From: JAVBNC01 sp031551765
GTDB lineage: Bacteria > Desulfobacterota > Desulfovibrionia > Desulfovibrionales > Desulfovibrionaceae
Assembly: GCA_031551765.1 (NCBI GenBank)
Contig: JAVBNC010000030.1
Coordinates: 1 to 17,258, forward strand
Reading direction: 5' to 3'
DNA length: 17,258 nucleotides
The first letter of the stretch is position 1, and each line of letters opens with the position of its first letter. Positions 7,837 through 13,841 of the stretch are shown piece by piece. A model generated the notes under the pieces. That model did not search any database and was not told where the DNA came from. It saw nothing but the letters and a program-made list of their open reading frames with translations. The position numbers and the translations under genes were made by a program.

Positions 7837-7942
7837 GGAAAAGGGTCCGTTTTTTTTCGCTCTCCAACCGCGCGTCCCTGTTCCCAGCGGGGAACCTCTC
7901 CGCTGTTTCGCGCATGGTTCACGCCGCCGTTGGCAGGGCCTT

Positions 7943-7971
7943 TTGCATTCCCGCTCCAGATATGCTATAAA
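7943..7971 (+). promoter_or_regulatory. Promoter for the amphi-Trp gene
   Basis: TTGCAT (7943-7948) and TATAAA (7966-7971) with a 17-base spacer, about 75 bases before the ATG at 8047. Ideal spacing and one to two mismatches per box. Confidence 0.6.
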
Positions 7972-8046
7972 AGACCGGGAATCCCGGCATAGACGCCGAT
8001 TCGCCTTTTCTTCCGCATCACGGCCTTTCCAGACCTGGAGGCACCC

Positions 8047-8454
8047 ATGACCCATGATCCCATCACCTTGAATACGCGGCTTCCCCGCGCGGATGTGGCC
8101 GGGCTTATCGAAGCCCTGGTGGAAAGCATGAAGGAAGGCTGCCTGAAGGTTCAGAAAAGCGACGCCTGCTGCACCCTGGACGTGCCCCGGGTAGTGGACC
8201 TGGAAGTGGAAGCCGGAGAAAAGGGCGACCGCACCGTATTCCGCATTGAGGTTTCCTGGCGCACCAACCCCCCGGAAATTCCCGACGAAACAGAAACGGC
8301 CCCCCAAAAGCCCGCCGCCCCGCGCCGGAAAAGCGCCGCGCCCGCCAAAACCGCAAGCACTTCCGGCAAGACGGCCAGCAAGGCCGCGGACAAAAGTCCC
8401 GCTAAAAACGCCGCGAAAAAAACCGCCAAAAGTGCGGGCAAATCTAAAAAATAA
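8047..8454 (+). CDS. Amphi-Trp domain protein with a Lys/Ala-rich histone-like tail
   Basis: 135 residues; GGAGG lies 6 bases before the ATG. Residues 1 to about 80 fit the small amphi-Trp domain: a helix (VAGLIEALVESMKEGCLKV), a VPRVVDLEVEAGEKG strand pair and a closing FRIEVSWRT strand whose Trp is the family hallmark. The role of this domain is not known. From about residue 90 the protein becomes a low-complexity tail of Lys, Ala, Ser and Pro, with AAKKTAK-like units similar in composition to histone H1 C-termini, ending GKSKK. Such a tail would bind DNA, RNA or another polyanion; that is inference. The gene is expressed from its own promoter and is followed by a long structured hairpin (8464-8610). 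Confidence 0.75.
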   Translation: MTHDPITLNTRLPRADVAGLIEALVESMKEGCLKVQKSDACCTLDVPRVVDLEVEAGEKGDRTVFRIEVSWRTNPPEIPDETETAPQKPAAPRRKSAAPAKTASTSGKTASKAADKSPAKNAAKKTAKSAGKSKK

Positions 8455-8463
8455 CCACTCTGG

Positions 8464-8610
8464 GGGCGGTCTCTAAAAAGATGGATTTTGTTCCCTGGCA
8501 AGGAAAAGAACAATTTTAATCCAGGGATAGTACTCTTACGGTACAGCCCTGGACTAAAATCGTTCTTTGACGCAGTCCAGGGGGCAAAAGACGCTTTTTA
8601 GAGACAGCCC
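8464..8610 (+). repeat. CAAGGA/GACGCAG long-hairpin repeat, copy A
   Basis: Outer stem: GGGC plus GTCTCTAAAAAG (8464-8467, 8469-8480) with CTTTTTAGAGAC plus GCCC (8594-8605, 8607-8610). Middle stem: TTTTGTTCCCTGG (8486-8498) with CCAGGGGGCAAAA (8577-8589). An asymmetric internal loop follows, CAAGGA (8499-8504) opposite GACGCAGT (8569-8576). Inner stem: AAAGAAC, ATTTTA and TCCAGGG (8505-8526) with CCCTGGA, TAAAAT and GTTCTTT (8547-8568). The tip has GTAC on both sides of its loop. The hairpin ends 20 bases before the ATG of the downstream hydrolase, so it would fold in that gene's leader. Confidence 0.85.
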
Positions 8611-8630
8611 TTTCAGCCCTGGAGCACGCC

Positions 8631-9575
8631 ATGCCCGACACCCCCCAAACGTTCCCGCAAGGCCTCACCGGCCGTTCCCTGCCTCCCGCGTGGGGCGGCT
8701 GCGCGGCCTGGATCACCATGAGCGACGGGGCCGCCCTGTGGTATTCGGAATGCGGCACGGGCGACCCCCTGGTACTGCTGCACGGCTGGACCTGTTCCTC
8801 CCTGTTCTGGCAGCGCAACGTCCCCGAGCTTGCCAAGCACTTCCGCGTCATCACCATGGACCTGCGCGGGCACGGCAATTCCGCCAAGGTGCTGCACGGC
8901 CACACTCTGGCCCGTTACGCCCTGGACCTGCGCGAGCTTATCCTGCGCCTGGATCTGGCCTACCCCGTTCTGGCGGGCTGGTCCATGAGCGGCAGCGTGC
9001 TTATGGACTACTGGCGTCAGTTCGGGCACCACAACACCATCCGGGCGCTGGCCCTGGTGGACAGCAATATCGGCCCCTTTTCCGAAGGCGGCTGGAACTG
9101 CTTCCGCATGAAACCGGGCCGCATGGACGCCTTCAACGAATCCGCCAAAGCCCTGCGCGCGGACCACAGCGCCTTTAGCGCCAATTTCATCCGCAGCATG
9201 TTTTTCGGGGGCAGCCCCTCCGACGCGGACCTGGCCTGGATGCTGGCGGAAATAACCAAAACCCCGCCCTGGATAGCCACGGCCGTGCATTCCGACTTTG
9301 TGCTGCGCAACTACGAGCCGCAGCTGCGCGGCGTCAGCGTGCCCACCGCCGTGTTCGCCGGGGTGTTCGGCGAGGGCAGCCTGGCCATGGGTCAGCATTT
9401 TGCCCAGCGTCTGCCCAAGGGGACGCTCTTCTCCTACCCGGACGCCGGGCACCTGCTCTTTTACGAGCAGGCCCAGCGTTTCAACGCGGAGCTGATCGGT
9501 TTTATCAACGGCACGGACCGCGAACCCGCGCCCTGGACGCCCGGCATCTCCGACTACGACGACCAGGCCGGGTAA
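8631..9575 (+). CDS. Alpha/beta-fold hydrolase
   Basis: 314 residues, cytoplasmic. GGAG lies 7 bases upstream of the ATG. Classic alpha/beta hydrolase_1 signature: VLLHGW (residues 48-53, oxyanion hole), MDLRGHGNS (76-84), nucleophile elbow GWSMSG with Ser118, and a C-terminal catalytic histidine in AGHLLFYE (His274). The usual acid after strand 7 (GxxD) is not obvious: the segment reads AGVFGEGS, so Glu248, or an Asp elsewhere, would have to complete the triad. The N-terminal 25 residues lie outside the fold. The gene is followed after 25 bases by the YkgJ-family gene, so the two are probably co-transcribed. The substrate cannot be told; haloperoxidase-like esterases and enol-lactonases share this profile. 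Confidence 0.85.
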   Translation: MPDTPQTFPQGLTGRSLPPAWGGCAAWITMSDGAALWYSECGTGDPLVLLHGWTCSSLFWQRNVPELAKHFRVITMDLRGHGNSAKVLHGHTLARYALDLRELILRLDLAYPVLAGWSMSGSVLMDYWRQFGHHNTIRALALVDSNIGPFSEGGWNCFRMKPGRMDAFNESAKALRADHSAFSANFIRSMFFGGSPSDADLAWMLAEITKTPPWIATAVHSDFVLRNYEPQLRGVSVPTAVFAGVFGEGSLAMGQHFAQRLPKGTLFSYPDAGHLLFYEQAQRFNAELIGFINGTDREPAPWTPGISDYDDQAG

Positions 9576-9600
9576 TGCCGACCCGGGCGTTCGCCATACC

Positions 9601-10227
9601 ATGAGTAAAGACGCCGCAGACCAGCTTCGCGCCGGAGCCGGGCACCGGCTTTCCCTGCCCCGGCTGGAGCGCCGCCACCCCTGGCTGGCCCTGATGCTGG
9701 ACGCTTTCAGCGTCGTGGAAGCCAGTATCGCGCAGGCCGTTGCCGCCGCCCCCGCTCCCCCGGCCTGCCGCGCGGGCTGCATCCCCTGTTGCCGCCAGGC
9801 CGTCATCCCCCTCACGCCCCTGGAAGCCGAAACCCTGCATCTCTGGCTGCGGGAAGAACTCGCCCCCGCCCCCCGGGCCCGCGTCCTGCACGCCCTGCGC
9901 CAAAACAACCCTTCCGCCCCACCCGGCCCCCCTGTTTCCAAGGACTGCCCCTTTCTGCTCTGCGGCACCTGCGCCGCCTATCCCGTGCGCCCCATCGCCT
10001 GCCGCCGTTTCATGGTGCTCTCCAGCCCTTGCGGCATGGGCGAAGACTGCCTCACCACCCGCCCCCGGGACGTGCTCCAGCCTTCCCGCGAAGCCCTGCA
10101 CGCCGCCCTGGCCCTTACCGCCCCCTTCTACCGCCGCATAGGTATGTTGCAGGAAGGCCGGGAGCCTGATTTCGCCTTTTTTACGCGCATTTCTTTGAAC
10201 GTGCAGTGTCTGCCTTTCAAAGAATAG
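9601..10227 (+). CDS. YkgJ-family cysteine cluster protein
   Basis: 208 residues with ten cysteines in two groups: Cys56, Cys60, Cys63 and Cys64 (CRAGCIPCC), then Cys116, Cys121, Cys124, Cys134, Cys144 and Cys150 (CPFLLCGTCAAYPVRPIAC to GMGEDC). This is the CxxxCxxCC...C...YxxRPxxCR pattern of the YkgJ family, proposed to hold zinc or an iron-sulfur cluster; the biochemical role is not established. The ribosome site before the ATG is weak, consistent with translation coupled to the hydrolase gene 25 bases upstream. The TAG stop belongs to the TAG-N-TGTCGAAGCC repeat that follows, so the last few residues may have been altered by insertion. Confidence 0.85.
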   Translation: MSKDAADQLRAGAGHRLSLPRLERRHPWLALMLDAFSVVEASIAQAVAAAPAPPACRAGCIPCCRQAVIPLTPLEAETLHLWLREELAPAPRARVLHALRQNNPSAPPGPPVSKDCPFLLCGTCAAYPVRPIACRRFMVLSSPCGMGEDCLTTRPRDVLQPSREALHAALALTAPFYRRIGMLQEGREPDFAFFTRISLNVQCLPFKE

Positions 10228-10324
10228 CTGTCGAAGCCATCCAAGAATGAGAGCAGGGCTCCGCCCTGCACCCGCCAAGGGGCACGCCCCTTGGAACCCA
10301 TTCAGGGTGGGTATGGGAGCGCCG
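10225..10324 (+). repeat. TAG-N-TGTCGAAGCC repeat, copy 3
   Basis: The TAG at 10225-10227 is the stop codon of the YkgJ-family gene; TGTCGAAGCC begins after a single C. Hairpin 1 is GCAGGGC/GCCCTGC, hairpin 2 is CCAAGGGG/CCCCTTGG, followed by AACCCATTCAGGGTG. The copy ends near GAGCGCCG, before a six-T run. Confidence 0.8.
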
Positions 10325-10336
10325 TTTTTTACTGCA

Positions 10337-10365
10337 CGTCATCCTGAGCGCAGTGAGGGATGACG
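10337..10365. repeat. REP-like palindrome
   Basis: CGTCATCC (10337-10344) and GGATGACG (10358-10365) pair perfectly around TGAGCGCAGTGAG. It resembles short palindromic repeats widespread in GC-rich genomes. Confidence 0.6.
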
Positions 10366-10388
10366 ATTTCGACGCCCATGCCCGCCAC

Positions 10389-10422
10389 AAAAAAAGCGGG
10401 ACCGCCGTGAACGATCCCGCTT
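10389..10422 (-). terminator. Rho-independent terminator, minus strand
   Basis: On the minus strand AAGCGGGA (10422-10415) pairs with TCCCGCTT (10401-10394), followed by a run of seven T. It is the best terminator in the window and probably ends transcription from the dehydrogenase gene 255 bases away, so that message would include the AGGA-loop repeat at 10455-10622. Confidence 0.8.
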
Positions 10423-10454
10423 CATCAACGAAAAGTCGTGCTTTTTTCTTCGGC

Positions 10455-10622
10455 GTCAGCACAACCCGCCCCACAGGACGTGGGGCTGCGGAGCGGCGGG
10501 GAGATAGAAAAACAAAGGATCAAGGCACTTAGCCGGCGGTCGCGCCCGACGGCGGCTTATGCGCCCTGCACGCCATCCCGCCGCGAGAGGCCGCGTCCGC
10601 CAGGAAGGCGGACCGGCCGTCA
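10455..10622. repeat. AGGA-loop repeat, copy 1
   Basis: About 168 bp, highly similar to 14146-14313. Three hairpins on the plus strand: CCCCAC-AGGAC-GTGGGG (10469-10485); GCCGGCGG with CCGACGGC, one mismatch (from 10532); and GTCCGCC-AGGAA-GGCGGAC (10595-10613). The first and last show AGGA in the loop. Conserved ends are GTCAGCACAACCCGCC and GGACCGGCCGTCA. No coding potential is evident. Confidence 0.75.
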
Positions 10623-10626
10623 TCTT

Positions 10627-10660
10627 GGGCGGAACCTTTCCTCCAAGAAAGGTTCCGCCC
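10627..10660 (-). terminator. Post-stop hairpin of the dehydrogenase gene
   Basis: GGGCGGAACCTTTC (10627-10640) pairs perfectly with GAAAGGTTCCGCCC (10647-10660). On the minus strand it follows the TAA stop by about 18 bases, behind a GAATCGGGGGAA lead-in shared with the hairpin at 11936-11967. There is no T run, so it may be a 3'-end stabiliser rather than a terminator. Confidence 0.5.
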
Positions 10661-10677
10661 TTCCCCCGATTCGCCTT

Positions 10678-11754
10678 TTACCCTTCCAAAGCGGCTTTCA
10701 CGGCGTCGCCGACTTGCGAGGTACTGCTGGTGCCGCCCATGTCGCCGGTGCGGACTTTACCTTCGGCCAATACTTTTTTCACGGCCTTGAGCAGGGCTTC
10801 GGCGGCTTTCTTTTCGCCCAGGAAGTCCAGCATCATGCGGCCGGATTCAATGGACGCGATGGGGTTGACCTTGCTTTGCCCGGCCAGGGCCAGGGCGGAA
10901 CCGTGGATGGGTTCGAACATGGACGGGCCCCGGCGTTCCGGGTCGATGTTGCCGCCCGCGGCCACGCCTATGCCGCCCTGGAGCACGGAACCCAGGTCGG
11001 TGATAATGTCGCCGAAAAGGTTGGAGGCCACGATGACGTCGAACTGGCCGGGGTCCGTGAGCATGAGCATGCTCAGCGCGTCCACCAGGTAGTAGTTGGT
11101 TTCGATGTCCGGATACTTGGCGGCCACTTCCTTGAAAATGCGGTCCCAGAAGACCATGGAGAAATTGAGCGCGTTGGACTTGGTGCAGTTGGTGACCTTG
11201 CCCTTGCCGCCGGCGGCCTTGCGTTCGCGGGCCAGTTCAAAGGCATAGCGTATCACGCGCTCGCAGCCGGTACGGGAAAACACGGCCAACTGGGTGGCGA
11301 AACCGTGGGGCGCTTCCGGCGAGAAGATGCCGCCGAGCTGGCTGTACTCGCCTTCGGTGTTTTCGCGCACCACCACCATGTTTACGCTGGACGGGGTGCA
11401 GGTGGTCACGGGCGAGGAAACGCCTTCGTGCAGAATGATGGGCCGCAGGTTCACGTACTGGTCAAACCCTTTGCGGATGGCCAGCAGCGCGCCCAGGGAG
11501 ATGTGGTCCGGCACCTTGGCCGCATCGCCCACGGAACCGAGGAAAATGGCGTCGAAAGCGCGCAGGGTTTCCAGCGCGTTTTCCGGCATCATGCGGCCGT
11601 GTTTCAGGTAGTAGTCGCAGTCCCAGTCAAAGGTCCGCACGCTGATGCCAAAGCCGAAACGCCGCGCGCAGGCTTCCAGCACCTTGACGGTTTCCGCGGC
11701 GACCTCGGGGCCGACGCCGTCGCCGGGAATAAACGCCAGTTTGTAATTTTTCAT
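10678..11754 (-). CDS. Isocitrate/isopropylmalate-family dehydrogenase, tartrate/D-malate dehydrogenase-like
   Basis: 358 residues; the ATG at 11754 has GGAG 6 bases upstream and opens directly into the nucleotide-fold start KLAFIPGDGVGPEV. Metal- and substrate-site features of the beta-decarboxylating dehydrogenases are visible: NLRP (Arg104), VVRENTEGEYSQLGG (Arg130, Glu131), Lys192 in TKSN, and the aspartate set Asp225, Asp249 and Asp253 in NLFGDIITDLG. The ENTEGEYSQ loop and overall length resemble NAD-dependent tartrate and D-malate dehydrogenases more than LeuB, which is usually beside leuC/leuD; none is here. An oddity is EPIHGSALALAG where most members have GSAPDIAG, altering the coenzyme-facing loop. 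Reaction class certain, substrate inferred. Followed by a post-stop hairpin and the AGGA-loop repeat. Confidence 0.85.
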   Translation of the reverse strand: MKNYKLAFIPGDGVGPEVAAETVKVLEACARRFGFGISVRTFDWDCDYYLKHGRMMPENALETLRAFDAIFLGSVGDAAKVPDHISLGALLAIRKGFDQYVNLRPIILHEGVSSPVTTCTPSSVNMVVVRENTEGEYSQLGGIFSPEAPHGFATQLAVFSRTGCERVIRYAFELARERKAAGGKGKVTNCTKSNALNFSMVFWDRIFKEVAAKYPDIETNYYLVDALSMLMLTDPGQFDVIVASNLFGDIITDLGSVLQGGIGVAAGGNIDPERRGPSMFEPIHGSALALAGQSKVNPIASIESGRMMLDFLGEKKAAEALLKAVKKVLAEGKVRTGDMGGTSSTSQVGDAVKAALEG

Positions 11755-11808
11755 GACACGCTCCAGGGTTGAGTGGTGGCGGCATCCGGAACAAAGAACG
11801 TCCCCTGT

Positions 11809-11850
11809 CATACCCCCTGTCACAACTCTTTGGAAGGGAAGAAAGGGCCG
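11809..11850 (+). repeat. CATACCCCCTGT repeat, short copy
   Basis: CATACCCCCTGT, then CTCTTTGGAAGGG and GGGCCG, matching the first 40 bases of the repeat at 11895 in the same orientation 85 bases away, but lacking its hairpin. Lies in the leader of the dehydrogenase gene on the opposite strand. Confidence 0.55.
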
Positions 11851-11894
11851 AAAAATGTTGGTACGCCAGTCGGATGATCAACGAAAAGCGGCCC

Positions 11895-11980
11895 CATACC
11901 CCCTGTTAAAGTTCTTTGGAAGGGGATAGGGGGCCGGGGAAACCTTTCTTTCAAGAAAGGTTTCCCCTTTCCCCCGATTC
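11895..11980 (+). repeat. CATACCCCCTGT repeat with 15-bp hairpin
   Basis: CATACCCCCTGT to GGGGGCCG, then GGGGAAACCTTTCTT (11936-11950) pairing perfectly with AAGAAAGGTTTCCCC (11953-11967). On the minus strand the hairpin follows the stop of the deoxyribosyltransferase-like gene after a GAATCGGGGGAAA lead-in that starts 5 bases beyond the stop. The same lead-in occurs after the dehydrogenase stop at 10678. Confidence 0.65.
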
Positions 11981-11984
11981 CGCG

Positions 11985-12392
11985 TCAGCAGCCCGCGATT
12001 TTCTGGACGCCCTCCAGCAGCTCGCTGACGGAGCGGTACCAGCAGTGCACCATATGGCGCATCAGGCCCACGTCTTCGGCCTTGGCCAGCAGGCCCAGGA
12101 CCTTGACTCCCGCGCCGTGGGCCGCGCCCACTTCCGCCCAGGCGTCGCAGCCGGAGGGGCCCAGATAGATGACCAGGTCCGCCTTGGTGGCGGATTCCGC
12201 GCAGAAGCGGAAAATGCGCAGCCCTTCGTCCGAACTGATGAACGAGGCCAGCTCCAGGCGGGAGAGAAAGGCCTCTTCCGGCCTGCCTTCCCGCAGCCAG
12301 GAAAGCACGGTGTGGCCTTTGTCTTCCAGGCGTTCCGTCAGCATTTCCACGGCGTGCTGGTGTTTCCATGAGGCCGCGATATAGATGCGCAT
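11985..12392 (-). CDS. Nucleoside 2-deoxyribosyltransferase-like protein
   Basis: 135 residues; AAGGAG lies about 6 bases before the ATG at 12392. The fold signature is visible from end to end: an opening strand MRIYIAASW, ADLVIYLGPSG (residues 71-81), then CDAWAEVGAAHGAGVKVLGL (82-101), matching the DxxxxE(L/V)GxAxxxGKPV core of the family, with Asp83 and Glu87 as candidate catalytic residues. Family members exchange bases between deoxynucleosides or hydrolyse nucleoside monophosphates (Rcl-like), and related folds act in NAD or nucleotide signalling. The protein is at the short end of the range, and no nucleoside-salvage gene is adjacent, so the reaction stays open. A copy of the long-hairpin repeat (12422-12523) lies in its leader, 29 bases upstream of the start. 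Confidence 0.65.
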   Translation of the reverse strand: MRIYIAASWKHQHAVEMLTERLEDKGHTVLSWLREGRPEEAFLSRLELASFISSDEGLRIFRFCAESATKADLVIYLGPSGCDAWAEVGAAHGAGVKVLGLLAKAEDVGLMRHMVHCWYRSVSELLEGVQKIAGC

Positions 12393-12421
12393 AAAGGCTC
12401 CTTAGTGTTGGCAGCAGTCTC

Positions 12422-12523
12422 TTTTGACGTGATCCTGCGTCAGGCTCGTCCCGTGCGAAGCTCATGCATGCCGCAATACACTTCGCTCCGCCCGGAACTC
12501 GCCTTCCTTGTCTGACGCCAAAA
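12422..12523 (-). repeat. CAAGGA/GACGCAG long-hairpin repeat, diverged copy D
   Basis: On the minus strand: outer TTTTGGCGT (12523-12515) pairs with ACGTCAAAA (12430-12422), one G-T wobble. CAAGGA (12510-12505) lies opposite GACGCAG (12441-12435). The inner stem AGGC, TTCC and GCGAAG pairs with CTTCGC, GGGA and GCCT, ending in a loop with the palindrome CATGCATG. Stem sequence is unlike copies A and B, while the internal-loop bases are kept. Closing pairs next to the loop are poorer here. It ends 29 bases before the start codon of the 11985-12392 gene. Confidence 0.6.
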
Positions 12524-12551
12524 TAGGCCGCTCCCTCAGATATAGGCCGCC

Positions 12552-12580
12552 TTGCGTAAAAAACGGGCGGCTTTTATGGT
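12552..12580 (+). promoter_or_regulatory. Candidate promoter overlapping a hairpin, for the glycosyltransferase
   Basis: TTGCGT (12552-12557) and TATGGT (12575-12580) with a 17-base spacer, 38 bases before the ATG. The region also forms GCCGCC/GGCGGC (12546-12571) followed by TTTTAT, so it may instead be a weak terminator. Confidence 0.3.
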
Positions 12581-12617
12581 GCGTGCGTGAACGCGTCGTA
12601 TACCACGAGGAAAGCCC

Positions 12618-13841
12618 ATGCCCAACCCCCTTTTTTCCGTCGTTATTCCCCTGTTCAATCGCTGGGAACTGACGGAAGCCTGCCTGAAAAGCCTGGCGGA
12701 ACAGACGGCCGGTCTGCCCTTTGAGGTGGTGACCGTGGACAACGGTTCCACCGACGCCACGCCGGAAGCTCTGCCCACTCTGGGCCGCGAGCTGTTCGGG
12801 GACCTGTTCCGGCCCCTGCGCTTTGAGGAAAACCGCAACTTCGCGGCCGGGTGCAACGCGGGCGCGGCCGCCGCCACCGCGCCGCTGCTCTTTTTCCTGA
12901 ACAACGACACGCTCCTGACCCCCGGCTGGGCGCCGCCGCTGCTGCGAGCCCTGGCCGGCGACCCGGATCTGGGCGCCGCCGGGCCGCTGCTGCTCTACCC
13001 GAACAGCAACCGCGTGCAGCACATGGGCGTGACCATGTCCATGCTGCGCCTGGTGCACCTTTACGCCCAGTTCCCGGCGGAGCACCCCGCCGTTACCCGC
13101 CCCCGCCTTCTGCAAGCCATTACCGGCGCGGCCCTGCTGCTGCCCGCCGCCCTGTTCCGCGACTGCGGCGGTTTTTTCCCCGAGTACCGCAACGGGTTCG
13201 AAGACCTGGAGCTGTGCCGGAACATCCGCTTGCGCAACAAGCGTCTGGCCGTCGTGCCGCACAGCCGCGTTATCCATTTGGAAAGCCAGAGCGCGGGCCG
13301 CAACCGCTACGACCAGAGCAACAGCCGTCTGTTCACCGAGCGTTGCGGCGCGGACTATCATCCGGACCTGCACCAACACGCCGCCCTGGACGGCTTCGTC
13401 TCCCGTCTGGAGCCGGATCTCTCCCTGCTGCTCACCCTGGCCCCGGAACGCGCCGCCGCCCTCGCCCCCCTGCTGACCGAGCCGGAACGCGCCCTGCCCG
13501 CCCTGCTCGCCGAGCCCCTGTGGGAAGAAGCCTACGAGCCGCTCATCGCTTTTCTCCAGGCCCAGAGCAAGCCTGCGGAAGCCCTGGATCTGCGCCTGTT
13601 GCACGTGGAATTTTTCCCGTCCCCGGCCGCCTATCTCAGTCTGGCCAAAGCCGCCACCAGGGTCCGCCAGCCCCAACTGGCCGAGCAGGCCGTGGGCATC
13701 ATGAACGCCCAAACCAAGCGCGCCAAAGACACGCCCAGGCTGACGGCCCAAGCCCAAAACCTGGCCGCTGCCGCCCGCGAGCGCGGCGATCAGGCTTTGG
13801 AAGCGCTGTTGGATGAGTGGATGAAAGGCAATAGGGATTAG
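12618..13841 (+). CDS. Family 2 glycosyltransferase
   Basis: 407 residues; GAGGAAAG precedes the ATG by about 5 bases. The N-terminal 230 residues are a GT-A domain: FSVVIPLFNR (residues 6-15), VTVDNGSTDATPE (38-50) with Asp41 for the nucleotide, FLNNDTLL with the DxD-equivalent NND (95-97) for the metal, and GFEDLELCRN (193-202) with Glu195/Asp196 as the likely base region. This set matches the rhamnosyl- and WcaA-like GT2 branch that adds sugars to surface polysaccharide or glycoprotein. The last 170 residues are Ala/Leu-rich helices of unclear role, possibly TPR-like. No membrane segment is seen. It stands alone, without other polysaccharide genes. The TAG stop is supplied by the adjoining repeat. 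Confidence 0.85.
   Translation: MPNPLFSVVIPLFNRWELTEACLKSLAEQTAGLPFEVVTVDNGSTDATPEALPTLGRELFGDLFRPLRFEENRNFAAGCNAGAAAATAPLLFFLNNDTLLTPGWAPPLLRALAGDPDLGAAGPLLLYPNSNRVQHMGVTMSMLRLVHLYAQFPAEHPAVTRPRLLQAITGAALLLPAALFRDCGGFFPEYRNGFEDLELCRNIRLRNKRLAVVPHSRVIHLESQSAGRNRYDQSNSRLFTERCGADYHPDLHQHAALDGFVSRLEPDLSLLLTLAPERAAALAPLLTEPERALPALLAEPLWEEAYEPLIAFLQAQSKPAEALDLRLLHVEFFPSPAAYLSLAKAATRVRQPQLAEQAVGIMNAQTKRAKDTPRLTAQAQNLAAAARERGDQALEALLDEWMKGNRD

Noticed and set aside
7785..7970. A 61-codon frame with a good GGAGG 7 bases upstream, at the 3' end of the candidate RNA
   Set aside because: The arginine-rich product shows no protein-like pattern, the frame runs through a GC hairpin and an 8-T run and into the next gene's promoter; it could still be a leader peptide but support is too thin for a gene call.
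8464..8610. Integron attC site
   Set aside because: The imperfect inverted structure is reminiscent, but the conserved GTTRRRY/RYYYAAC ends are missing and outer arms differ between copies; there is no integrase gene or cassette array in the window.
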